Source of the DNA: Lachnospiraceae bacterium UBA3316
GTDB lineage: Bacteria > Bacillota > Clostridia > Lachnospirales > Lachnospiraceae
Length of the DNA: 61,097 nucleotides
Reading direction: 5' to 3'
Assembly (NCBI GenBank): GCA_002361955.1
Contig: DESK01000040.1
Location: forward strand, 1-61,097
The notes beneath the pieces are model-generated. The model had not been told where the DNA came from. It did not search any database and saw only the letters and a program-made list of their open reading frames with translations. The position numbers and the translations under genes were made by a program. Positions 26,649 to 33,528 of the stretch are shown here, in pieces; position 1 is the first letter of the stretch, and every line of letters starts with the position of its first letter.

Positions 26649-27410
26649 ATGACAAAGGTAATAATGCACGGCTGCAACGGCCATATGGGACAGATGATCT
26701 CAGGGCTTGTAAAAGATACGTCTGATGTGGAGATCGTAGCCGGAATCGATATTTGTGATAACAGGCAGAATGAATATCCCGTATTCACTGATATTCGCAG
26801 CTGCGACGTAGAGGCGGATGTGATCATTGATTTCGCTTCACCAAAGGCGGAGGACGCCCTGCTGGACTACTGCGCCGAGAAGAAGATTCCGGTCGTGGTC
26901 TGCACCACAGGGCTCTCTGAGGCCCAGGTCCAGAAGGTTGTGGATACCTCGAAGAAGGTGGCAGTGCTTCGCTCTGCGAACATGTCCCTGGGAGTGAATA
27001 CACTGCTGAAGCTTCTGCAAGAGGCGGCCAGGGTGTTTGCCCCGGCGGGATTTGATATGGAAATCGTGGAAAAGCATCATCGATTGAAGGTGGACGCGCC
27101 CAGCGGTACAGCCCTGGCGATGGCGGACAGCCTGAATGAGGCTCTCGGAAATACCTATACCTACATCTATGACAGGAGCAAGGAGCGCAAGGCGAGAGAA
27201 GAGAAGGAAATCGGTATCTCGGCAGTCCGGGGCGGCACGATCGTGGGAGAGCACGACGTGATCTTTGCCGGGACGGATGAAGTTATCACCTTCAGCCATT
27301 CCGCTTACTCCAAGGCAGTTTTCGGGAACGGAGCCATTCAGGCAGCCAGATTTCTGGCTGGCAAGGGGCCGGGACTTTACAACATGAGCGATGTGATAGC
27401 GGCAAAATAG
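26649..27410 (+). CDS. dapB: 4-Hydroxy-tetrahydrodipicolinate reductase
   Basis: DapB reduces the DapA product with NAD(P)H to tetrahydrodipicolinate. The 253-aa protein has the nucleotide-binding loop HGCNGHMGQMI at the start, the signature EKHHRLKVDAPSGTA and the active-site context AVRGGTIVGEHDVIFAG. Its N-terminal domain is slightly shorter than the E. coli enzyme, as in other Firmicutes. Co-transcribed with dapA and ended by a strong terminator. Confidence 0.97.
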   Translation: MTKVIMHGCNGHMGQMISGLVKDTSDVEIVAGIDICDNRQNEYPVFTDIRSCDVEADVIIDFASPKAEDALLDYCAEKKIPVVVCTTGLSEAQVQKVVDTSKKVAVLRSANMSLGVNTLLKLLQEAARVFAPAGFDMEIVEKHHRLKVDAPSGTALAMADSLNEALGNTYTYIYDRSKERKAREEKEIGISAVRGGTIVGEHDVIFAGTDEVITFSHSAYSKAVFGNGAIQAARFLAGKGPGLYNMSDVIAAK

Positions 27411-27415
27411 CCGGG

Positions 27416-27473
27416 AAAAGGAGACGCGCTGCTGTTTCCGCCGTAAGGCGGAGCAGGGGCGCGTCTCCTTTTA
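27416..27473. terminator. Terminator after dapB
   Basis: AAAAGGAGACGCG pairs with CGCGTCTCCTTTT around an inner hairpin TCCGCC-GTAA-GGCGGA. It is symmetrical, so it may work both ways. Confidence 0.85.
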
Positions 27474-27482
27474 AAGGCTCAT

Positions 27483-27574
27483 AAACACCCTTCGGCCCAT
27501 GGCTGCCGTCCGGGACTTTCCTATTAAATTCTAAATATTTTATGAAGCCGGTTGTATTTCCGGAGTTAAGCGCC
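27483..27574. repeat. Intergenic repeat family B, copy 2
   Basis: CATGGCTGCCGTCCGGG, CTTTC and GTTAAGCGCC occur here as in the rpoA-rplQ gap (1957-2022). The terminal GTTAAGCG can also pair with CGCTTAAC at about 27613-27620, closing a larger stem. Copy 2 is longer between the two conserved blocks. Confidence 0.5.
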
Positions 27575-27633
27575 TATAATTCTATAGAACCTTAGATTAG
27601 AAGAGATCGGATCGCTTAACGTAACATCAGGCG

Positions 27634-27770
27634 GGCCTGCGCCTTGGCTGCGCAGACCGTAAGAAAGTGATTCAAGGGTGTAAAAATCCATTGCCCCGGA
27701 GCTCTGTGTGCCAGTGGCACAGGTTTAGAGCCGACTGAAGCGGAGCGTAGACAATTTTTATGGATTTTTA
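27634..27770 (+). repeat. Structured intergenic element family A, copy 2
   Basis: The 137-base counterpart of 24392-24529. The first hairpin is GGCCTGCGC/GCGCAGACC, then GTAAGAAAGTGATTCA is identical. The closing stem is TAAAAATCCAT/ATGGATTTTTA (27681-27691 with 27760-27770), where copy 1 has GCAAATCC/GGATTTGC. The paired bases changed together, keeping the stem. The block GTTTAGAGCCGACTGAAGCG and GGAGCGTAGACA are nearly identical to copy 1. With copy 2 of repeat B it fills most of the 27411-27837 gap; the last 65 bases are the leader of the lipoprotein gene. Confidence 0.75.
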
Positions 27771-27837
27771 CCTGTAGCAGCCCAGGGATCTGAACTGTTA
27801 CCGCTTAACACATACTACATATTGCGGAGGAAAAAGA

Positions 27838-28695
27838 ATGAAGAAGAGAGCAGGTTTCGCGCTGCTTCTCCTGCTTTCCCTGACGTTGTCGGGATGCGGA
27901 GGGGATGTCAAGGAAACCGAGACGGAGACAGTGAGCCCGCCCACCGGACAGATGGAGCTGGAGCTGGATGTGCAGTCTCTGCGAGGGGAAAACATAGAGA
28001 CAGAGGCGCAGCCGGAAAAGGGGACGGAAGAGACAGAGAACGCGCCGGGGGACGGACGGGAGCACACCGTCATAGGGTCGCTGGCAGATATTGACATGGA
28101 GCAGATCACAGTCCTTTCGGATAACGGAAACGAGATTATCTTTTCCACAAAGGGGGCGGAACTGGATTTCGCAGGCGGATTCCGGGTGGGGAATCTCGTG
28201 TCTATAAGCTATAAAGGAGAGCTTACCCAGACGGACAATCGAAAAACCTCTGTTACCGTCCTGCGGGCGGCGGATTCCGGGGATATCCGGGAACTGGAGG
28301 CATCCGCTCCCGAAACAGAACAGGAGACTGGGAACACAGAGGAGAGCAAAGAAACGGAGACGGAAACCGGCGGAGAGACAAAGGCGGACGAGCCTGAGAC
28401 AACAGAGACGGACACAGCAGAAGCGGACGGCACAGACAGCGGCACGGAAGGTGAAGCCGCGGCAGCCGAAGACGCCCGGGTTTTGACGGGAAAGCTCGAC
28501 TCTATGGACCGCAACAGCATGACGATCGTCACAGCTGACGGCGGGAAAAAGACCTTCGGGATTGTGAATGTGCGCATGCACTTTGCGGCAGGCATGGCGA
28601 AGGGCACCGAAGTGGCGGTATCCTATACCGGAGAGCTGACCGAAGCGGGAGAGACGGTACTGTCCGTTGACAGTACAGAGAAAAAAGGAGAATAA
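27838..28695 (+). CDS. Lipoprotein with two copies of a small beta domain
   Basis: A 285-aa predicted lipoprotein: basic MKKR start, hydrophobic LLLLLSLTLSGCG lipobox with Cys20. A domain at about 79-130 (GSLADIDMEQITVLSDNGNE to VSISYKGEL) recurs at about 218-275 (GKLDSMDRNSMTIVTADGGK to VAVSYTGEL). The two are separated by a Glu/Thr-rich linker of about 80 residues. The repeat looks like a small OB- or SH3-like barrel; the family is unknown. It would be anchored outside the membrane. Its stop is 4 bases before greA with GGAG overlapping, so the two are translationally linked. Confidence 0.75.
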   Translation: MKKRAGFALLLLLSLTLSGCGGDVKETETETVSPPTGQMELELDVQSLRGENIETEAQPEKGTEETENAPGDGREHTVIGSLADIDMEQITVLSDNGNEIIFSTKGAELDFAGGFRVGNLVSISYKGELTQTDNRKTSVTVLRAADSGDIRELEASAPETEQETGNTEESKETETETGGETKADEPETTETDTAEADGTDSGTEGEAAAAEDARVLTGKLDSMDRNSMTIVTADGGKKTFGIVNVRMHFAAGMAKGTEVAVSYTGELTEAGETVLSVDSTEKKGE

Positions 28696-28699
28696 TCAG

Positions 28700-29203
28700 A
28701 TGGGCGAAAAGCTGACCAGAAGCGATGTAAAAAAGATTGAAGAGGAGATCGAATACCGGAAGCTGGTAGTGCGGAAAAATGCCCTGGAAGCAGTCAAGGA
28801 GGCCAGGGCCCACGGGGATCTGAGTGAAAACTTTGAGTACCATGCGGCGAAAAAGGACAAAAACAGCAACGAGAGCCGCATCCGCTACCTGGAGCGTATG
28901 CTGAAGACGGCCCAGATCATCTCCGACGCCTCCCGGCCCGACGAGGTGGGGGTCAACGATACCGTGGTGGTGTACTGCGAGGATGACGATGAGGAGGAGA
29001 CGTACCGCCTTGTCACCAGTATCCGGGGAAATTCCCTGGAAGGCCTGATCAGCACGGAGTCCCCCCTGGGGAAGGCCATCCTGCGCCATAAAGTCGGCGA
29101 CAGGGTGGAGGTAAAAGTGAATGAGACCTACAGCTACTTTGTAGAGCTTCGCTCCATCGAAAAGACAGGGGAAGAAGACACCGACAGGATAAGAAAATTT
29201 TAA
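28700..29203 (+). CDS. greA: GreA/GreB-type transcription elongation factor
   Basis: A 167-aa Gre factor that rescues backtracked RNA polymerase by stimulating transcript cleavage. The N-terminal coiled coil carries RAHGDLSENFEYHAAKKDKN, with the acidic tip (D and E) that enters the secondary channel. The C-terminal domain has DTVVVYCEDDDEEETYRLV, and a variant SPLGKAILRHKVGDRVEVKV where SPLGKALLG is usual. The start at 28700 follows AAAGGAG. The protein is slightly longer than Bacillus GreA at its C-terminus. It may be one of several Gre paralogues. Confidence 0.9.
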   Translation: MGEKLTRSDVKKIEEEIEYRKLVVRKNALEAVKEARAHGDLSENFEYHAAKKDKNSNESRIRYLERMLKTAQIISDASRPDEVGVNDTVVVYCEDDDEEETYRLVTSIRGNSLEGLISTESPLGKAILRHKVGDRVEVKVNETYSYFVELRSIEKTGEEDTDRIRKF

Positions 29204-29204
29204 A

Positions 29205-29252
29205 CGGAAAGACCGCGTTCCCTCAGACAGGCAGGGGAACGCGGTCTTTCCG
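29205..29252. terminator. Strong bidirectional terminator
   Basis: CGGAAAGACCGCGTTCCC (29205-29222) pairs with GGGGAACGCGGTCTTTCCG (29234-29252). It lies between convergent greA and the XRE gene. Confidence 0.88.
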
Positions 29253-29272
29253 TTATAGCGCACACTTTTTGA

Positions 29273-29497
29273 TTATTCCGTTGGAAAACGTCGGCGTACT
29301 CTGCTCACCCCCGTAATATAATTCAGATCCACGTTGTAAAATCTGGCCAAGCAGATCAGGCTTTCTAAGGGGATGCGAACCTTCCCTGTTTCATAGTCTG
29401 AGTAAGTCGTCTGAGCTACGTTTAAGATTCGGGCGACTGCCGTTTGATTTAAGTCGTGGTCCTCCCGCAGAGAACGCATCAATTGCGTATAGTCCAT
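29273..29497 (-). CDS. XRE-family helix-turn-helix regulator
   Basis: A 74-aa protein that is essentially one Cro/C1-type HTH domain. MRSLREDHDLNQTAVARIL is helices 1-2, NVAQTTYSDYETGKVRIP the recognition segment, then SLICLARFYNVDLNYITG. The basic C-terminal tail is short. It is divergent from the pilus operon across 390 AT-rich bases, so it is a candidate regulator of that operon and of itself; this is positional inference. No toxin partner is adjacent. Confidence 0.88.
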   Translation of the reverse strand: MDYTQLMRSLREDHDLNQTAVARILNVAQTTYSDYETGKVRIPLESLICLARFYNVDLNYITGVSRVRRRFPTE

Positions 29498-29547
29498 AGC
29501 AACACCTCAAAATGAGAGTACAATAAAAACAGTGCGGACGTAGGAAA

Positions 29548-29566
29548 TTAACGGTAAATACGTTAA
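29548..29566. promoter_or_regulatory. Inverted repeat, candidate XRE operator
   Basis: TTAACG-GTAAATA-CGTTAA lies about 50 bases upstream of the XRE start. CGTTAAAATA, which includes its right arm, recurs at 29704-29713 just before the -35 of the pilus promoter. Confidence 0.4.
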
Positions 29567-29716
29567 AATAAAGGGCCGTTTCAATTAAAAGAAGGTTTGG
29601 AATTATAATGCGCAAAAATAAAAAAGAAATTCAGAATCTAATAAAAAATGTATAAAGTTAATGAAAGAATTATAACGGAAAAAATACAAAAATGTTACAA
29701 AAACGTTAAAATATGG

Positions 29717-29745
29717 TTGACAAGTAAGCTTTAAGCAATTACAAT
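29717..29745 (+). promoter_or_regulatory. Pilus operon promoter P1
   Basis: TTGACA (29717-29722), a 17-base spacer and TACAAT (29740-29745). The 29498-29887 gap otherwise contains very AT-rich DNA, the inverted repeat above and a second promoter. Confidence 0.7.
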
Positions 29746-29807
29746 CAACATAATAGAAAGGCCTGATGGGATACTTGTGGGAAAAAAGCGTTTTTTGCGT
29801 GTCACTA

Positions 29808-29836
29808 TTGACTTTTAAGGAAATAGTGGTTAGAAT
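29808..29836 (+). promoter_or_regulatory. Pilus operon promoter P2
   Basis: TTGACT (29808-29813), a 17-base spacer and TAGAAT (29831-29836), 51 bases before the first gene. Confidence 0.55.
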
Positions 29837-29887
29837 TTAGAGGATAGAGTATGCCGAACAGCGGTATAATATTGGAGGCGAAAGCGC

Positions 29888-30490
29888 ATGATAGCAGAAG
29901 AGAGAAGCTCTCTTGAGCTTATAAATGCGCGTTTTGCGCAGTTCAAGCAGAAAAAAGAAGAACTCAGAAAGAAGAGACGGATACACAGAAGTATTCTGGC
30001 GGCTCTTTCTCTGGGGTTTTTATGCACTTTGGCTTTATGGTTTTACGCGCCAAGGTGGGTGGACAGCCATGGCGTGGCAGGCGCCGCGGGCAGCGCGAAG
30101 CGGGCTTCTATCACCGGCCAGTACAGAGGGATCCTGAGCCCCAAAGAGGTTGAGGAGTGGAACGACACCCTGGTACAGTCGGGAAAGATCTATGTAAAAC
30201 TGAAGACAGAGATACAGGTAACCGGGGGGACGAAAGCATACATCAGGCTGATCAATCCTCCTTACTGTGCATACGACAGTAAGTGTACCATAGCAGACAA
30301 AGACACCGGCGCAGTGCTTTATCAATCCGGGACAGTAGAACCGGGGACAGTTGTGGAATATGCGGGACTCAATCAGAATACTCCTTACGGCAAAACGCCA
30401 GTGTGCGTGACCCTTCAGTATTGCCCTCACGGGAAGGAAAGGGTCATAAAGACAAAGGAGATCGCTGCAGTCCTGGTGACACCGAAGTAG
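29888..30490 (+). CDS. Single-pass membrane protein with NPPY beta domain (short paralogue)
   Basis: A 200-aa protein of no recognised family. It has a cytoplasmic N-terminus with SSLELINARFAQFKQKK, then a basic KKRRIHR stop and one membrane helix (about 35-53, LAALSLGFLCTLALWFYA). Outside is a domain of about 110 residues with YIRLINPPYCAYDSKCTI and GAVLYQSGTVEPGTVVEYA. Two cysteines flank the NPPY motif and another lies late. The third gene of the operon encodes a larger paralogue with the same N-terminal motif and outer domain. GGAGG at 29873-29878 sets the start. First gene of the pilus operon; its role is inferred as envelope scaffold or accessory factor. Confidence 0.7.
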   Translation: MIAEERSSLELINARFAQFKQKKEELRKKRRIHRSILAALSLGFLCTLALWFYAPRWVDSHGVAGAAGSAKRASITGQYRGILSPKEVEEWNDTLVQSGKIYVKLKTEIQVTGGTKAYIRLINPPYCAYDSKCTIADKDTGAVLYQSGTVEPGTVVEYAGLNQNTPYGKTPVCVTLQYCPHGKERVIKTKEIAAVLVTPK

Positions 30491-30513
30491 GGCAGGAAGA
30501 GGAGAAAAATGGA

Positions 30514-30993
30514 ATGATAAAAAAAAGCAGGAAAACACTGCAGGGTTTTCTGGCAGCGGTGCTGATCGCGGCAGGCGTGTTTGCACCGGAACGCGGCGTC
30601 CGGGCCGAGGAAAAGGCGATGGATGTGAAGACAGACGTCCGGGAGCTCAGCCGGCAGGAGGTGTCTCTGATCGCCTATGAGATTCCGATCGAGAAGCTTC
30701 ACACAGACATTACGGAGCAGACCGAGACAGAAGCTGAGCCTCAGACGGAGACAACGGACCAGACAGAGAGCGCGGAGCAGGCGGAAACGGCAGCTCCGGC
30801 AGAAACAGCAGATCAGTCAGAAGGTACGGATCAGGCAGAGATAACAGATGAGGTACGTATAGGAGCGAAGACCTCCGACATGACGGGAGTACATGGCTCT
30901 ATATTTCGATACGCATACACTTCGATGCTGGCAGCGATGCTGGCTTTGACCGTGTGGCTGCGTATTTTGAAAAAAGAGAAAGAGGGTGAGTAA
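30514..30993 (+). CDS. Small secreted TE-rich membrane-anchored protein
   Basis: A 159-aa protein, family not recognised. It has a signal peptide (KKSRKTLQGFLAAVLIAAGV to VRA), a short globular piece (SRQEVSLIAYEIPIEKLHTD), then a long Thr/Glu/Gln linker. A C-terminal membrane helix (YAYTSMLAAMLALTVWLRIL) ends with the basic KKEKEGE. There is no LPXTG motif, so it would stay in the membrane with the linker outside. ATG 30514 is chosen because the signal peptide starts there and GAGGAG lies upstream. The next gene starts after two bases. Similar linkers occur in the pilin genes downstream, suggesting a shared cell-wall-spanning role. Confidence 0.65.
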   Translation: MIKKSRKTLQGFLAAVLIAAGVFAPERGVRAEEKAMDVKTDVRELSRQEVSLIAYEIPIEKLHTDITEQTETEAEPQTETTDQTESAEQAETAAPAETADQSEGTDQAEITDEVRIGAKTSDMTGVHGSIFRYAYTSMLAAMLALTVWLRILKKEKEGE

Positions 30994-30995
30994 AC

Positions 30996-31901
30996 GTGGG
31001 GGAGAAGCATAGTACGACATCAGATTCGCGGAAAGAGGGCTTGAGCGCTCTGGAAAGCATCAACGCTTCCTTTGCAGATCTAAAGGAACAGGCAGCAAGA
31101 GGGAACACAAGCCTTGATTCATACAAGCGGCAGACGGCATCCTCCAGTACCCTGGAGAAGATCAACGCCTCCTTTGCCGCGGCGCAGAAAGAGGCGGGCC
31201 GGAGCAAAGGACAGAACAGCAGGAAATCCCAGGTGGATTTCATGTGGAATGTGATCACAGGCGTTCTGGTGACGGCGATGATCGTAGCTACCGTGATCTT
31301 TGTGATCGTGATCAGAAAAGGCAGTACACCGGAGAATCCTTCGGATCAAACACAGCCTGTCCAGACGACAGAGAGCCAGACAGTCTCTACGGAGCCGCCA
31401 AGCGAAACGGCCTCCGAGTCCCAGACAGAAACGGAGAGCGCATCCGCCACAGAGACGGAAAGTGAACGGCAGACAGAGCAGGAGAACGTTTCCAGGGAGA
31501 TCCCCGAAGAGTACGCGTCCATCCTGAGTGACGACGAGAAGAAGGAATGGGAGAGCAGACAGGCAGACAGCAGCAGGCTGTTCGTCCAGATAAATCAGAA
31601 GCTGAATGCAGCCGAGGATGGAAACGTATATCTGAGGCTCGTGAATCCTCCATATAGTGCATTTAACATACAGATCAAGGTCTATATCCAGGATGCCCCG
31701 GATACCGTGCTGTATCAGTCGGATATCATGGAGCCGGGAAATATTCTGGAGTATGCCGAGTTCGACAATCTGCCAGAACCGGGCGAGTACACAGCAGGCG
31801 TGGAATATACAGTATACGGCAGCGATGGAAATAAAATAGGAACACATGAGGTAGCGGTGGATCTCACCGTGCAGACGCAGCAGGCAGCTGCCGGAGAATA
31901 G
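30996..31901 (+). CDS. Single-pass membrane protein with NPPY beta domain (long paralogue)
   Basis: A 301-aa paralogue of the first gene of the operon. The cytoplasmic part has two copies of the short motif, SALESINASFADLK and STLEKINASFAAAQK. A membrane helix follows at about 85-107 (VITGVLVTAMIVATVIFVIV), then a Thr/Glu/Ser linker of about 60 residues. The outer domain has YLRLVNPPYSAFNIQIKV and DTVLYQSDIMEPGNILEYA, aligning with NPPYCAYDSK and VLYQSGTVEPG of the short paralogue. The start is GTG 30996 with GAGGGTGAG upstream. The doubled LExINAxFA motif looks like a docking peptide. Function unknown. Confidence 0.7.
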   Translation: MGEKHSTTSDSRKEGLSALESINASFADLKEQAARGNTSLDSYKRQTASSSTLEKINASFAAAQKEAGRSKGQNSRKSQVDFMWNVITGVLVTAMIVATVIFVIVIRKGSTPENPSDQTQPVQTTESQTVSTEPPSETASESQTETESASATETESERQTEQENVSREIPEEYASILSDDEKKEWESRQADSSRLFVQINQKLNAAEDGNVYLRLVNPPYSAFNIQIKVYIQDAPDTVLYQSDIMEPGNILEYAEFDNLPEPGEYTAGVEYTVYGSDGNKIGTHEVAVDLTVQTQQAAAGE

Positions 31902-31914
31902 ATGGAGGGGAATC

Positions 31915-33489
31915 ATGGATAATTCGGGCTTGTTTAATACAGAAAAGAGGGGCTACTGCAAGGATGAAGTGGAGCTGTATATCAGTATGCTCCAGGACGG
32001 CATCCAGAGCCTGGACAATGAAAAGTCAGAGCTGCAGAGGCAGATCGCTGAAAAAGAGCGGGATGTACAGATGGCACGCGATGAGGTAGCGAAGGCGGCA
32101 AGGGAGCTTGCTTCTTATAAGGGGAAGGCCCAGGACGCCGCGAAGAAGGAGGCGCAGCTGGCTGAGGCCAAAAAGAAGTGCGCGGCCCTGGAGGCGGAGC
32201 TGACAGAAGCAAAGCAGAAATGCGCGAAGCTGGAGGCCGCCGCGGAGAAGCTGAAAAAGGGCAGCGGATCCGAAGCAAAGCATGAAGAAGAGCGGAAACT
32301 CTGGAAGGCCGAGAAAGCCGAGCTGGCCGCCAAAAACCAGAAGCTCCAGAAGGAAAAGGAGGCTTGGCTGGCTGAGAAGGCGCAGCTTGTGGGAGAGAAG
32401 GAAGCCCTGGTATCCCAGAAAGCACAGCTTGCGGGAGAGAAGGAAGCCCTGGTATCCCAGAAAGCGCAGCTTGCGGCAGAAAAGGCAGATCTGCAGGCAG
32501 AAAAGGCAGAGCTTGTGAGCGAAAAGGAAGCTCTCGCATCTGAGAAAGCCCGGTTATCTGAAGAGAATAAGGCTCTCCAGGCTGAGAAGGCTGAGCTTAC
32601 AGCCAGGGTGGAGGAGCTGCAGAAGAGCAAGGAAGCGCTGGAAGCCGACGCCAAGGCTCATTTGGAAGAGGTTGAAAAGCTGAAAGAGCAGCTTCCCAAG
32701 CAGACTGCTGAGGCTGAAAAGGAGACGGCGGAAGCGCCGGTTCAGCAGGAGCTTGTGGAAAAGCTCGCGTCTGAGAAAGCCGCAGTGGCTGTCCAGGTAG
32801 AAGAGCTGAAAGCCGTTGTGGAAAGACTCGAACAGGAGAAAGCCCTGCTTGAGGAACAGGCGGCAAAGAGCGAGAAGGAGCTTGAAGGAATCAAAGAACA
32901 AAAGGAGAAAGGGCCGAAGAAAATGGAAATAACGTTAGAGAGCTTATCAGAACTTTTCCAGCGCGCCAATGAGAGCGTGACGGAGTATATCGAAGAGCAG
33001 AAGGCGAGCATCCAGAAAGAGCTGGAGGCGGCAGAGCTCGAAAAGCAGCAGATCATCGAGAAGGCCAGGGAGGAAGGCGAAGCCATCCTTGAGGAGGCCA
33101 GAAGAGACAGCGAAGAAGAGCTGCAGCAGATCCGTGAAGATCTGGCCCATGAGAAAGAGCGCATCGCCATGGAGAAGGAAGACATTCTTTCCAGGGCAAA
33201 CGCGGAGCTGGAGTATGCCAGACTGGAGGCAAAGAATATTCTGGAGCAGGCAAACCTGCGCATGAAGCAGGCCGAGGAGCGGGAGAAAAAGATCCTTGCC
33301 CAGACGAGAGAGATGTCCGAGCGTATGCTTCAGGCTACCTTCGGAGATCTTCGTCAGATCGAGCAGCAGCTTCAGGATGCTGTAAAACGTTACAGCGCGC
33401 TTTTCCGTTTCCTTGAAAGCAACGAGGAGAAGAGCGTGGATAAGATAGAGAAATTTTTGGAACAGGATGCGAATACGGATAACGAATAA
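31915..33489 (+). CDS. DivIVA-like coiled-coil protein
   Basis: A 524-aa cytoplasmic protein with no signal peptide or membrane helix. The first 25 residues (LFNTEKRGYCKDEVELYISM) resemble the membrane-binding start of DivIVA/GpsB (F-x-x-x-x-x-G-Y-x-x-x-E-V). Residues about 35-330 are continuous coiled coil, with a tandem 14-residue repeat (EKEALVSQKAQLAG). A second block (345-520) begins LESLSELFQRANESV and has the AREEGEAILEEARRDSEEEL pattern of other DivIVA tails. GGAGGGG precedes ATG 31915. DivIVA-type proteins mark curved membrane and recruit envelope machinery, so here it may place the pilus assembly site. That is inference from operon position. Confidence 0.72.
   Translation: MDNSGLFNTEKRGYCKDEVELYISMLQDGIQSLDNEKSELQRQIAEKERDVQMARDEVAKAARELASYKGKAQDAAKKEAQLAEAKKKCAALEAELTEAKQKCAKLEAAAEKLKKGSGSEAKHEEERKLWKAEKAELAAKNQKLQKEKEAWLAEKAQLVGEKEALVSQKAQLAGEKEALVSQKAQLAAEKADLQAEKAELVSEKEALASEKARLSEENKALQAEKAELTARVEELQKSKEALEADAKAHLEEVEKLKEQLPKQTAEAEKETAEAPVQQELVEKLASEKAAVAVQVEELKAVVERLEQEKALLEEQAAKSEKELEGIKEQKEKGPKKMEITLESLSELFQRANESVTEYIEEQKASIQKELEAAELEKQQIIEKAREEGEAILEEARRDSEEELQQIREDLAHEKERIAMEKEDILSRANAELEYARLEAKNILEQANLRMKQAEEREKKILAQTREMSERMLQATFGDLRQIEQQLQDAVKRYSALFRFLESNEEKSVDKIEKFLEQDANTDNE
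32391..32474 (+). repeat. Tandem 42-bp repeat, two copies
   Basis: The 42-base unit beginning GGGAGAGAAGGAAGCCCTGG occurs at 32391-32432 and 32433-32474 with one mismatch (A/G). It encodes 14 residues, four coiled-coil turns, so copy-number change would lengthen the rod without breaking frame. Weaker repeats flank it. Confidence 0.9.
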
Positions 33490-33528
33490 ACCGTAAGGGA
33501 GTACTTGAGCGATAAGGGGGGATTGACC

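Noticed and set aside
29273..29497. Toxin-antitoxin antitoxin
   Set aside because: No small toxin-like gene adjoins the XRE gene on either side; greA is convergent.
29608..29655. Possible 15-residue peptide MRKNKKEIQNLIKNV with GAAGG upstream
   Set aside because: Very short, in AT-rich DNA where such frames arise easily, and it lies before the pilus promoter P1.
31915..33489. Minus-strand reading frames rich in Ser/Phe across the coiled-coil gene
   Set aside because: They are antisense echoes of the Glu/Ala/Lys-rich repeat and lack ribosome sites.
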